Assembly (NCBI RefSeq): GCF_900177385.1
Contig: NZ_FXBJ01000002.1
Location: 1,988,001-2,052,000 of the forward strand
Reading direction: 5' to 3'
Origin: Carnobacterium iners
GTDB taxonomy: Bacteria; Bacillota; Bacilli; Lactobacillales; Carnobacteriaceae
Length of the DNA stretch: 64,000 nt
Shown here: positions 1 through 8,134 of the stretch, one piece after another
How the letters are laid out: every line of letters starts with the position of its first letter
Position numbering within the stretch: the stretch's first letter is position 1
The notes under the pieces: model-generated
What the model was told of the DNA's origin: nothing
The model's database searches: none
The model's input: the letters and a program-made list of their open reading frames with translations, nothing else
Translations under genes and position numbers: made by a program

Positions 1-1082
1 AAGTTGATACTTAAGATCCCCATCCAATTCAATACGCCGATGTATCCTGTTTTAACAACAGCTTCAGTTGTTGCATAAATAGCTACAGGTCCACCAAACA
101 TATCAATAGAAAATCCTTTAGTAAAAATAGAGCCTAATGCAGCTAATATCTGCACGATGACCGTCCAAGTATAAGTGAAACCAAAGAACAGTTTAGCAGT
201 AAAGGATGTATCAACTGGTGCATTTACTCCTATAATCCCGATCTCTGAATCATCATTTCCTTTTTTAGCTTCAGGAATAACATTCAGTTGCTTATCAGAC
301 CCATCTACTGATTTCAAAGTAAACTTCAGAGATTTCTCTGGACTTTTTTGAATGACTTTTACTATTTCTGTCCAACTAGTCATTTTATTACCATCAATTG
401 CAAGGACTTGGTCTCCTTTTGCCAAGCCAGCTTCATAAGCCGGAGATCCTTCTACGATTGATCCTAATTCATTTTCATTGCTAATCACACCACCTTGTAA
501 GAAAGCCATCAGAGTAAACGTAATAATAGCTAAAATAATATTATTCATCGGACCTGCAAAGTTCGTCATCATTCTCTGAGGCAAACTCGCTGCTTGGAAT
601 TGCACATCAAGTGGAGCAATTTGCACTTCCGTCCCATCTTCTTCAATTAATAGCGTATTTCGTTTAACCGAATAACGAACTAATTTAGTGTCATCACCAG
701 AAAGGTAACCTTCTATATACAAGTCTTTTTCTAAATCAATCGCGCTAACTTGAATAGGAACAACTTCGAGCAATTGCTTTTTCTTACAGGTATTAATTGT
801 TGTGACTTCATCGTTTTCATCTAATAAGATCCCAACAGACATTCCTGGTTTAATTTCCGTTTCTTCCTCATAGCCAGCCATTCTAACATAGCCGCCAATT
901 GGTAAAATCCGTACCGTAAAGGTCGTTTCATTTTTACGATAAGAAAAAATCTTTGGTCCGAAACCGATTGCGAATTCTCTAACTAGTGTTCCTGCTTTTT
1001 TTGCAAAGTAGTAATGCCCAAATTCATGGAAAATGACTAATACACTAAAAACAAGGATAAAGGTAATAATCGTAGTAATCAT
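1..1082 (-). CDS. rseP: RIP site-2 metalloprotease RseP (3' end outside window)
   Basis: Membrane-embedded zinc protease that cleaves transmembrane segments such as anti-sigma factors and signal-peptide remnants. The frame is open from an ATG at 1082 to the window edge (about 360 residues of an expected ~420). A ribosome site GGGAGAG lies just upstream. The first membrane helix carries the HExxH zinc motif as HEFGH at residues 19-23. A PDZ-like region (SIVEGSPAYEAGLAKGD) sits mid-protein, and an NNI segment follows FAGP in a second helix. The last helices and the LDGG motif lie beyond the window. It sits directly downstream of dxr, cdsA and uppS, the usual Firmicute order uppS-cdsA-dxr-rseP. 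Function is confident; only completeness is unknown. Confidence 0.93.
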   Translation of the reverse strand, partial: MITTIITFILVFSVLVIFHEFGHYYFAKKAGTLVREFAIGFGPKIFSYRKNETTFTVRILPIGGYVRMAGYEEETEIKPGMSVGILLDENDEVTTINTCKKKQLLEVVPIQVSAIDLEKDLYIEGYLSGDDTKLVRYSVKRNTLLIEEDGTEVQIAPLDVQFQAASLPQRMMTNFAGPMNNIILAIITFTLMAFLQGGVISNENELGSIVEGSPAYEAGLAKGDQVLAIDGNKMTSWTEIVKVIQKSPEKSLKFTLKSVDGSDKQLNVIPEAKKGNDDSEIGIIGVNAPVDTSFTAKLFFGFTYTWTVIVQILAALGSIFTKGFSIDMFGGPVAIYATTEAVVKTGYIGVLNWMGILSIN

Positions 1083-1094
1083 TTTATCTCTCCC

Positions 1095-2237
1095 TTAAAT
1101 CCAACTCATAACTTTTTCTCTAGTCTCTTTATCGACTTCTAAAAGAATAGTCAAGTCTGGTTTTTGTACTTCTTTTTCTTGATAAACAGCTTTATAAACG
1201 AGTGTTTCAATATCTAAAAATGGTAACTTGCCTTCAATAAATGCATTTACAGCTACTTCATTCGCTGCATTCATAACTGTCGGAGCTGTTCCACCTATTC
1301 TTCCGACATCAAAAGCTAATTGCAATAAAGGGAATCGTTCAAAATCCATTTCTTCAAAACGCAATTGTCCAATCATAGCTAAATCAAAAAAAACAGGTTT
1401 TTTAACTGGCATACGAGTTGGGAAACCTAGTGCATATTGGATGGGTTCTCGCATGTCACTGACTCCTAATTGGGCCTTTATTGTACCGTCAACAAATTGT
1501 ACCATAGAGTGTACAATACTTTCACGGTGTAAAAGAACTTTAATTTTATCATAATCCATATCAAATAACCACTTAGCTTCAATAACCTCTAGGCCTTTAT
1601 TCATCATAGATGCTGAATCAATGGTTATTTTCTTTCCCATTGACCAATTTGGATGATTCAATGCATCCGAAACGCTGACATCCCGTAAGTCAGCTCTCGA
1701 GTAATCACGAAAGCTCCCACCTGATGCTGTAATAAGCAATTGACTGACATCGCTGCTATTTTCACCTTGTAAACACTGAAAGATTGCTGAATGCTCACTA
1801 TCTATAGGGAAAACTCTGACATTATTTCTAGCTGCTTCTTCCATAACTAAATCACCAGCCATGACAAGCGTTTCTTTATTGGCAAGTGCAATTTCTTTTC
1901 CTGCCTTGATAGCTGCTAATGTTGGCAATAGTCCGACACTGCCCATTACTGCCGTGACAACCGTTTCTACTTCATCCCTAATAACTAGTTCAGTCAATCC
2001 CTCTAATTCATATGTAAATTGAACAGCAGGGTAATCTAGTCTCAATCGTGCAGCCATTTTTTTTGACTTGACGGCTACTACTTTAGGTTTTAATAATTCA
2101 ATTAATCTTCTTCCTTTTATTTCATTTTCATAAAAAGAGAAAGCCACTATTTTAAATAAATCAGGATAAGATTGAACGACTTCAATGGTACTAGACCCTA
2201 CTGATCCAGTAGCACCTAATAAACAAATTTTTTTCAT
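1095..2237 (-). CDS. dxr: 1-deoxy-D-xylulose 5-phosphate reductoisomerase
   Basis: Catalyses the NADPH-dependent rearrangement and reduction of DXP to MEP, the committed step of the non-mevalonate isoprenoid pathway in the cytoplasm. The protein begins with the nucleotide-binding motif LLGATGSVG and contains the metal/substrate segments PIDSEHSAIFQCL and SASGG-type TASGGSFRD. The length of 380 residues is normal. I chose the ATG at 2237 because the conserved family start is MKKICLLG. An in-frame GTG at 2279 would add 14 residues; it has GGAAGGA upstream but only one base of spacing, whereas the ATG has no obvious ribosome site. Translation start is therefore uncertain. The gene lies between cdsA and rseP and presumably supplies precursor for undecaprenyl phosphate. 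Confidence 0.95.
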   Translation of the reverse strand: MKKICLLGATGSVGSSTIEVVQSYPDLFKIVAFSFYENEIKGRRLIELLKPKVVAVKSKKMAARLRLDYPAVQFTYELEGLTELVIRDEVETVVTAVMGSVGLLPTLAAIKAGKEIALANKETLVMAGDLVMEEAARNNVRVFPIDSEHSAIFQCLQGENSSDVSQLLITASGGSFRDYSRADLRDVSVSDALNHPNWSMGKKITIDSASMMNKGLEVIEAKWLFDMDYDKIKVLLHRESIVHSMVQFVDGTIKAQLGVSDMREPIQYALGFPTRMPVKKPVFFDLAMIGQLRFEEMDFERFPLLQLAFDVGRIGGTAPTVMNAANEVAVNAFIEGKLPFLDIETLVYKAVYQEKEVQKPDLTILLEVDKETREKVMSWI

Positions 2238-2292
2238 GATAATAAAGTTACTATCAATAAAAGATACTAACTTTTTCACGTCCTTCCATCAA

Positions 2293-3075
2293 TTAAACTA
2301 ACGTCAGTAAATACAATACTGGCATTGCAAATAAAACACTGTCGAATCGGTCAAGAATTCCACCGTGACCTGGTAATATTTTCCCGGAATCTTTTACATC
2401 ATAATGACGTTTTAAAGCTGATTCGACTAAGTCCCCTAATTGACCGGAAACAGAAATTAAAACGGCTAATAATACAGTTATACCAAATGAAAAATCAGCT
2501 GGATAAATGAAATAATAACCGGTTGAGATAATAAGTGCACAGAAAATTCCTCCGAATGAACCTTCAATCGTTTTATTAGGACTGATATGTGGCGCAAGCT
2601 TATTTTTACCAAACTTACGACCGACTAAATAAGCCCCGACGTCTGTTGCCCAAACAATAAATAAGGCCAACAACAATAGTCTCAATCCTTCAAAACGAAT
2701 CAAAAGAAAGTACTTAAAGCCGTATCCAATATAGATAGAGCCCAGTATCGACATAGCAGCATCATCGAAATTAAATGTGTTTTTTGAAAATACTGTTGAG
2801 ACTAACAGCAACAATGAACAAACGTAGAATAACATACTAGGTGAGTAGGCTGTCCCCAATACACCTTGATTTGAAGGAATGGTGATTAGCAATAAAGCAA
2901 CACTAGCAATTAATCCTTCTATTGATAATAATGATTGTTTTCTCATTCTAAATAATTCAAATAAAGCAATTAAACCTAATAAAGATACAGCGATTGTTAA
3001 AATAACTGATCCCATATAAACAATTGGTACGAAAACGATTAAAGAAAGTATGGCTGTGATGAGTCTTTGTTTCAC
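2293..3075 (-). CDS. cdsA: Phosphatidate cytidylyltransferase
   Basis: Polytopic membrane enzyme that makes CDP-diacylglycerol from phosphatidic acid and CTP, feeding phospholipid synthesis. The 260-residue product is almost entirely hydrophobic helices. It ends with the CTP-transferase signature region: KDSGKILPGHGGILDRFDS near residues 226-244, preceded by SVSGQLGDLVESALKR. It starts with GTG at 3075 behind a strong AGGAGG. Twenty bases separate it from the upstream uppS, so the two are almost certainly co-transcribed. No oddities. Confidence 0.96.
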   Translation of the reverse strand: MKQRLITAILSLIVFVPIVYMGSVILTIAVSLLGLIALFELFRMRKQSLLSIEGLIASVALLLITIPSNQGVLGTAYSPSMLFYVCSLLLLVSTVFSKNTFNFDDAAMSILGSIYIGYGFKYFLLIRFEGLRLLLLALFIVWATDVGAYLVGRKFGKNKLAPHISPNKTIEGSFGGIFCALIISTGYYFIYPADFSFGITVLLAVLISVSGQLGDLVESALKRHYDVKDSGKILPGHGGILDRFDSVLFAMPVLYLLTLV

Positions 3076-3094
3076 TTGTTTTTCCTCCTAGCTA

Positions 3095-3873
3095 TTATAA
3101 TGCACCAAAACGCCTGTGTCTTTTTTTATAAACACTAATTGCATTTTCTAACGACTGCTCATTAAAATCTGGCCAAAGCTCTTTTGTAAAGTAAAATTCA
3201 CTATAAGCATTTTGCCAAAGCAGAAAATTGCTCATTCTTTCTTCTCCACTTGTTCGGATCATAAAATCTACTTCTTGATAGTTGCCTAATGAGGCTGTCA
3301 TTAAGTGTGACTCAAAAACAGCTTCATCTATTTCTTCTATATCTAATGTATTATCTTTCACCATTTTTGCTACTTGTTTAGTCGCTTCAAGCATTTCACT
3401 GCGACTGCCATAATTCAAGGCAAAATTTAGTATCATACCTGTATTATTTTTTGTAGCTTCAATAGCTTGCATCACTGCTTTTTGTGTATGCGCTGGCAAT
3501 TGGTCCGTAAATCCAATAACTTGAACTTTAATATTTTCTTTGATTAAATCTGGTACAAATGCATCAAAAAAGTCTACTGGTAGTTGCATTAAAAAATTCA
3601 CTTCTAGATCAGGCCTTCGCCAATTTTCAGTCGAAAAAGCATATAAAGTCAAAACTTTAATACCTATTTGGCTAGATCTTTTTGTAATTTTTTTAACTGT
3701 ATTCATACCTTCTTTATGCCCGGCAATTCTGGGCAATAATTTTTTTGAGCCCAACGTCCATTCCCGTCCATAATAATTGCGACATGAGCAGGCATCTCGT
3801 CTAGTTTGTCAAAAGGATGTATTTCATTTTTTTTTTCTTCTTCTTGTTTCATTTTTTTAAAAAAATTTATCAT
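3095..3873 (-). CDS. uppS: Isoprenyl transferase (undecaprenyl pyrophosphate synthase), apparent -1 frameshift
   Basis: Makes the C55 lipid carrier for peptidoglycan by cis-condensing isopentenyl diphosphate. The N-terminal part reads from the ATG at 3873 (MINFFKKMKQEEEKK...) to the catalytic motif HVAIIMDGNGRWAQK. The frame is then lost at seven consecutive A (T 3740-3746 on the plus strand). Eight would join WAQK to KLLPRIAGHKEG and the rest of a normal ~259-residue enzyme, including RTSGEERMSNFLLWQ and YSEFYFTKELWPDF. Beyond the shift the frame is open to 3095. UppS is normally essential, so this could be a base-calling error, a tract rescued by transcriptional slippage, or a true defect covered by a paralogue elsewhere. 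A ten-base A tract earlier in the same gene is in frame. Confidence 0.9.
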
Positions 3874-4059
3874 TTGAGTTTCTCCAATCCGTTAACTGAC
3901 TGATACCATTGTATCAAAATCTACTATAAATGCCTATAATAAATAAATAAATATCTTAAGGGATTCCTAGATAGTTAAACAGAAAAAAAGAGCAACTAGT
4001 TATCACTAGTAAGCTTTCAAACTCCAGAAACCGTAATATTATTTTTTTTAAAAAAATAA

Positions 4060-4068
4060 TGGTATACT
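4060..4068 (+). promoter_or_regulatory. Extended -10 promoter for the 36-residue ORF
   Basis: TGGTATACT fits an extended -10 element (TGn plus TATACT at 4063-4068), 45 bases upstream of the small ORF start. No convincing -35 hexamer is present; the upstream sequence is a T/A tract. Inferred from sequence only. Confidence 0.45.
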
Positions 4069-4113
4069 TTTTGTAGATAAAAAATCGTAAAAAGAACTGA
4101 AAGGGTGATTAAT

Positions 4114-4224
4114 ATGAAAAAATTAATTAAGCGAATGGTCGTCAGTTTTATAGTATCCTACGTAGCAGCAAGAGTAACTAATTTCTTTCTAAAAGAAGAA
4201 GAGACTGAGACAACTACTAAATAA
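4114..4224 (+). CDS. Small hypothetical protein, 36 residues
   Basis: ATG at 4114 is preceded by AAGGGTG at good spacing, by an extended -10 promoter, and followed by a strong terminator, so it looks like a complete monocistronic gene rather than noise. The predicted product begins MKKLIKRMVVSFIVS and ends KEEETETTTK. It has a basic N-terminus, one short amphipathic or membrane-associated segment (residues 8-25), then an acidic, threonine-rich tail. It lies alone on the plus strand between the minus-strand uppS and frr. I do not recognise the family. A small membrane-associated peptide is the most that can be said. Confidence 0.55.
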   Translation: MKKLIKRMVVSFIVSYVAARVTNFFLKEEETETTTK

Positions 4225-4235
4225 GAACAACAATT

Positions 4236-4277
4236 AAAACACCTCATTGACCTTCAACAAGGTCGATGAGGTGTTTT
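4236..4277. terminator. Bidirectional rho-independent terminator
   Basis: A 19-bp stem (AAAACACCTCATTGACCTT and its partner, one G-T pair) around a CAAC loop, with A/T runs on both sides. It lies between the convergent small ORF and frr and can serve both. Confidence 0.85.
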
Positions 4278-4294
4278 AATTTACTCTCTATAAA

Positions 4295-4852
4295 TTAAAC
4301 GTCTAACAATTCTTTTTCTTTTTCAGAAGCAATCGCGTCAACATTTTTAATACTTTCATCTGTTAACTTTTGAATATCTTCTTCATAAGAATGAACGTCA
4401 TCAGATGTTAATTCTTTATTTTTTTCTGCTTTTTTTAATTCGTCAATTGCTTCTCGTCTAATGTTACGGACAGAAACTTTTGAGTTTTCTGCTTCTTTAC
4501 CTACTTGTTTAGCTAACTCTTTACGTCTGTCTTCTGTTAATTGAGGAATAACTAAACGAATAACGTTACCGTCATTGTTTGGGTTGATTCCAATATCACT
4601 TTGCATAAGGGCTTTTTCAATATCCTTAAGTGCTGTCTTGTCAAATGGTGTAATCATTAGCACTCGTGCTTCTGGAATGGATATCTGTGCAATTTGGTTT
4701 AAAGGTGTTGGAGCACCATAATAAATAATTTGGATACGGTCTAGCAATGAAGGATTTGCACGCCCTGCTCGAATGCTTCCTAATTCTCTTTGGAAAGCTT
4801 GTTCCGCTTTAACCATTTTTTCTTTTGTTTCTTTCAATAATTCTGTACTCAT
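4295..4852 (-). CDS. frr: Ribosome recycling factor
   Basis: Splits post-termination ribosomes together with EF-G. The 185-residue length is standard, and the protein carries the family landmarks [17 protein letters not shown] and [19 protein letters not shown], plus RRKELAKQ in the long helical domain. The start at 4852 follows GGGGGA and overlaps the pyrH stop as TAATG, so the two are translationally coupled. A terminator follows directly. The pyrH-frr pairing is conserved in bacteria. Confidence 0.97.
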   Translation of the reverse strand: MSTELLKETKEKMVKAEQAFQRELGSIRAGRANPSLLDRIQIIYYGAPTPLNQIAQISIPEARVLMITPFDKTALKDIEKALMQSDIGINPNNDGNVIRLVIPQLTEDRRKELAKQVGKEAENSKVSVRNIRREAIDELKKAEKNKELTSDDVHSYEEDIQKLTDESIKNVDAIASEKEKELLDV

Positions 4853-5577
4853 TATTTTTTCCCCCTGACAGTAGTACCAATCGTTTCACCTAAAACAACA
4901 CGTTTAATATTTCCAGGTTCGTTAAGATTAAAAACGACTAATGGAATATCATTATCCATGCTTAACGAACTTGCCGTTGTATCCATAACTTGTAGACCTT
5001 TATTTATGATATCTAAATGAGTTAATTCTTCATATTTAACCGCTGAACTATCTAATTTAGGATCTGCTGAATAAACACCATCAACATTATTTTTCGCCAT
5101 TAATATCACATCAGCGCCAATTTCAGCTGCACGTAAAGCGGCTGTAGTATCTGTAGAGAAATAAGGATTTCCAGTACCACCTGCAAAAATAACAACGCGA
5201 CCTTTTTCTAAATGTCTTTCTGCTTTACGACGAATGTATGGTTCAGCAATTTGTCGCATTTCAATAGATGTTTGAACTCTCGTAGGAACTCCAACGTTTT
5301 CTAAACAATCTTGCAACGCTAGAGCATTCATGACAGTTGCTAACATCCCCATGTAATCAGCTTGGGCTCTTTCCATCCCCATTTCAGAACCGACTTGTCC
5401 ACGCCAAATATTTCCACCACCAACAACGATTGCAATTTCAATCCCTAATTCTTTTACTTCTTTTATTTCTTTACATATATTATTGATAACTGGCGGTTGA
5501 ATACCAAATCCTGTATCTCCAGCTAAGGCTTCCCCACTAACTTTTAAAATAATACGTTTGTATTTCGGTTCAATCAT
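4852..5577 (-). CDS. pyrH: UMP kinase
   Basis: Hexameric bacterial UMP kinase of the amino-acid-kinase fold, phosphorylating UMP to UDP. Visible motifs are KVSGEAL at the N-terminus, [10 protein letters not shown], and [17 protein letters not shown] for nucleotide binding. I use the ATG at 5577 ([15 protein letters not shown], 241 residues), which has GGAGGG seven bases upstream. A 21-residue in-frame extension upstream lacks a ribosome site and is not conserved. The stop overlaps the frr start. Confidence 0.97.
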   Translation of the reverse strand: MIEPKYKRIILKVSGEALAGDTGFGIQPPVINNICKEIKEVKELGIEIAIVVGGGNIWRGQVGSEMGMERAQADYMGMLATVMNALALQDCLENVGVPTRVQTSIEMRQIAEPYIRRKAERHLEKGRVVIFAGGTGNPYFSTDTTAALRAAEIGADVILMAKNNVDGVYSADPKLDSSAVKYEELTHLDIINKGLQVMDTTASSLSMDNDIPLVVFNLNEPGNIKRVVLGETIGTTVRGKK

Positions 5578-5720
5578 TTTTTTCCCTCCATTGACTCTTA
5601 GCACTCTATTAAGTTTACCATATTTTGTTAAAAACTTCATTTATAATCTTTAATACTAATTAATATATTTTTTTTAATAAACGGACTTTCACCTATTATG
5701 TAAAATAGTAAAACAAGATA

Positions 5721-5757
5721 AAAAAAGGGAACACATCACTAAATGTGCTCCTTTTTA
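5721..5757 (-). terminator. Terminator of the rpsB-tsf operon
   Basis: On the minus strand, an imperfect stem (AAAAAGGAGCACAT paired with ATGTGTTCCCTTTTT) ends in a long T run, immediately after the tsf stop. Confidence 0.85.
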
Positions 5758-5761
5758 TCTG

Positions 5762-6643
5762 TTATTTATTTACTTGATTCATTACTTCTTCTGCAAAGTT
5801 TTCTTCACGTTTTTGGATACCTTCTCCAACTTCAAAACGAACAAATGATTTCACTGTTGCGCCTTTAGAAGCAACGAATTTGCCTACAGTCATATCTGGA
5901 TCTTTAACGAAAGGTTGGTCTACTAAACAGATTTCAGCTAAATATTTATTCAATCGCCCAACAATCATTTTCTCAACGATGTTAGCAGGTTTGCCTTCAT
6001 TTAAAGCTTGCTCAGTTAATACTTTGGTCTCGTGATCAATTTCTTCTTGAGATACTTGTTCGCGAGAAACATATTTAGGGTTGATTGCAGCAATATGCAT
6101 AGCAATATCACGTGCCAATTCTTCATCATTTGATCCTTCTACAACAGTTAGGACAGCGATACGTCCGCCCATATGTGTGTAAGCTCCAAATACGTCTGCG
6201 TCTGCTTTTTCAACACGTGAAAAACGACGTAATTCGATTTTTTCACCGATTTTAGTTGTTCCTGCAAGAATCTCGGTTTCAACTGTTCCGTTACCTGCTT
6301 TTAGTGTTTTAGCTTCTTCAACAGTAGTAGGATTTCCTATGGCTACTGCTTCGGTAACATCTTTAACTAACTTTTGGAATTGTTCATTTTTTGAAACAAA
6401 GTCTGTTTCAGAGTTGATTTCAGTAATTGAACCGATGTTGCCATCAACAAATACTCCTGCTAAACCTTCAGCAGCAATACGGTCAGCTTTTTTAGCTGCT
6501 TTAGCCATGCCGGTTTCTCTTAAATAATCAACTGCAGCATCAATATCTCCATCAACAGCGACTAAGGCCTTTTTTGAATCCATCATGCCTACGCCTGTCA
6601 TATCACGCAACTCTTTTACTAATTTAGCTGTTACTTGTACCAT
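5762..6643 (-). CDS. tsf: Translation elongation factor Ts
   Basis: Nucleotide exchange factor for EF-Tu. The 293-residue protein opens with [20 protein letters not shown], the conserved EF-Tu-contacting N-terminus, followed by [20 protein letters not shown], and has the central [10 protein letters not shown] segment. Start at 6643 follows AGGAGG. It is downstream of rpsB, as is nearly universal. Confidence 0.98.
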   Translation of the reverse strand: MVQVTAKLVKELRDMTGVGMMDSKKALVAVDGDIDAAVDYLRETGMAKAAKKADRIAAEGLAGVFVDGNIGSITEINSETDFVSKNEQFQKLVKDVTEAVAIGNPTTVEEAKTLKAGNGTVETEILAGTTKIGEKIELRRFSRVEKADADVFGAYTHMGGRIAVLTVVEGSNDEELARDIAMHIAAINPKYVSREQVSQEEIDHETKVLTEQALNEGKPANIVEKMIVGRLNKYLAEICLVDQPFVKDPDMTVGKFVASKGATVKSFVRFEVGEGIQKREENFAEEVMNQVNK

Positions 6644-6683
6644 TATACTATTCCTCCTAGTAATTTGTTTTACCTTATAAAAA

Positions 6684-6760
6684 AGCTGTCTCCACTAAAT
6701 TTGAAATGATGCCGCTTCATGTAAAGTCGCTTCTCACTTCTCCTTTTGCTCGAGACAGCT
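6684..6760 (-). terminator. Intergenic hairpin between rpsB and tsf
   Basis: A perfect 9-bp inverted repeat (AGCTGTCTC at 6684-6692 and GAGACAGCT at 6752-6760) followed on the minus strand by about five T residues. It looks like a partial terminator that would set the rpsB:tsf transcript ratio. The long 59-base loop makes its strength uncertain. Confidence 0.5.
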
Positions 6761-6773
6761 GTTTATTATTTAA

Positions 6774-7562
6774 TTATTCAGCGTTATTGCCTTCAACAGC
6801 CTCAACGATTTCTTCAATTGATGCAGTTTCAGCAACTACAGGTGATTCAGCTGTAAATGTTTCTTCAACAACTTCGTCTTCTCCTTGATTTCCTTCGATC
6901 ATAGCATCAGCCATTTTTGAAGTAATCAATTTAACAGCACGAATTGCGTCATCATTTGATGGGATAATTACATCAATCTCATCAGGATCACAGTTTGTAT
7001 CAACCATTGCTACGATAGGAATGTTTAGTTTATGAGCTTCTTGAATCGCGATACGCTCTTTACGTGGGTCAACAACAAACATAACGTCTGGAATTCTAGG
7101 CATGTCTTGGATTCCACCTAAGAACTTTTCTAAACGATCACGTTGTTTTAGTAAAATCCCAACTTCTTTTTTAGGAAGGACTTCAAAAGTTCCGTCTTCT
7201 TCCATTTTGTTAATTTCTTTTAGACGTTTGATACGTTTTTGGATTGTATCCCAGTTAGTTAATGTTCCACCTAACCAACGGTGGTTTACGTAGAACTGTC
7301 CTGAACGGATTGCTTCTTCTTTGATTGCTTCTTGTGCTTGTTTTTTAGTACCTACAAATAAAGCGATTCCGCCATTTTCAGATACTTCTTTCATGTATGT
7401 GTATGCTGCATCAGCTAACTTAACTGTTTTTTGCAAGTCGATAATGTAGATACCGTTTCTTTCTGTAAAGATAAAGCGTTTCATTTTTGGGTTCCAACGA
7501 CGTGTCTGGTGACCAAAGTGTACGCCTGCTTCAAGTAATTGTTTCATTGAGATTACTGCCAT
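6774..7562 (-). CDS. rpsB: Small ribosomal subunit protein uS2
   Basis: 30S subunit protein S2. The protein starts with [20 protein letters not shown] and contains [21 protein letters not shown] and [13 protein letters not shown], all diagnostic. It has a 262-residue length with an acidic C-terminal tail. GGAGGA precedes the ATG at 7562. It is transcribed from a strong promoter at 7692-7720 through a structured leader. Confidence 0.98.
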   Translation of the reverse strand: MAVISMKQLLEAGVHFGHQTRRWNPKMKRFIFTERNGIYIIDLQKTVKLADAAYTYMKEVSENGGIALFVGTKKQAQEAIKEEAIRSGQFYVNHRWLGGTLTNWDTIQKRIKRLKEINKMEEDGTFEVLPKKEVGILLKQRDRLEKFLGGIQDMPRIPDVMFVVDPRKERIAIQEAHKLNIPIVAMVDTNCDPDEIDVIIPSNDDAIRAVKLITSKMADAMIEGNQGEDEVVEETFTAESPVVAETASIEEIVEAVEGNNAE

Positions 7563-7690
7563 GATTTGTTTCCTCCATTGGTTTTATTTTTTCCTCCCCC
7601 AAGTTCAACTGTAAGGAGACTTGATTACTCAAGCACCGTCCTTTACATCCGCCGGGGTGTGAAATTAGTTGGCATCTTAATACCGCTTAT
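7563..7690 (-). promoter_or_regulatory. Structured 5' leader of rpsB, possible S2 autoregulatory RNA
   Basis: About 120 bases between the promoter and the start codon are unusually G+C-rich for this region. The minus strand reads CCCCGGCGGATG, then CTTGAGTAATCAAG (a hairpin), then a GTCTCC block that can pair with GGGGGAG just before the ribosome site. Ribosomal protein operons often carry autoregulatory leaders. That this one binds S2 is inference. Confidence 0.45.
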
Positions 7691-7691
7691 T

Positions 7692-7720
7692 ATTATACGA
7701 TTTTTTATTGAATAAATCAA
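7692..7720 (-). promoter_or_regulatory. Promoter of the rpsB-tsf operon
   Basis: Minus strand -35 TTGATT (7715-7720), 17-base spacer, perfect -10 TATAAT (7692-7697), a sigma-A type promoter. Confidence 0.85.
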
Positions 7721-7767
7721 GAGAAATGAATAAAATAGTTATTTTCTCTTTGATGAGTCAATCATTT

Positions 7768-8092
7768 TTATGGTTTAAGATACGCTGCTCCAGCTAGTTG
7801 TTATTCGATAACTTCTAAAATTCCTGAAGAAACGATTTTTATCGCTGGATTTAACTGTTCTTTCTCGATACGCTGGTTTTTCATAGAATCATTGCAAACA
7901 ACAAATAAAATAGTTTGTTGTATAAATAATTCTACTGTTACTAAAATTTACGAGTCTAAATACCTTTTTATCACTGGACCATTAACGACGACTTCTATCT
8001 CAAACTGAACCCGTTCTTTTTTAAGTTCTTTAAGTTACTTAATAAAAGCGACCATTTTCTTGTTCATCAATATGGATGATAACTTTCCCCAT
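7768..8092 (-). pseudogene. DsrE-family sulfur-relay-like protein, degraded
   Basis: Reading the minus strand from an ATG at 8092 gives MGKVIIHIDEQENG, then after a break NLKNLKKERVQFEIEVVVNG, then FVVCNDSMKNQRIEKEQLNP, then IKIVSSGILEVIE, a stop, and QLAGAAYLKP. In order these match the layout of short DsrE/DsrF-like proteins (beta-alpha core, VVCxNS block, VPSGxxEV block, Y-[IL]-[KR]-P end). There are at least two in-frame stops and two frame changes. The Cys of the VVC block remains. Intact homologues are about 110 residues. Family assignment is by pattern recognition; that it is non-functional is seen directly. Confidence 0.7.
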
Positions 8093-8134
8093 AAAGCACC
8101 TATTTAATAGCTCATCTTTTTATTAACTAAGTCT

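Noticed and set aside
1228-1554. Plus-strand 108-codon open frame over dxr
   Set aside because: Antisense shadow of dxr; no ribosome site and no recognisable protein.
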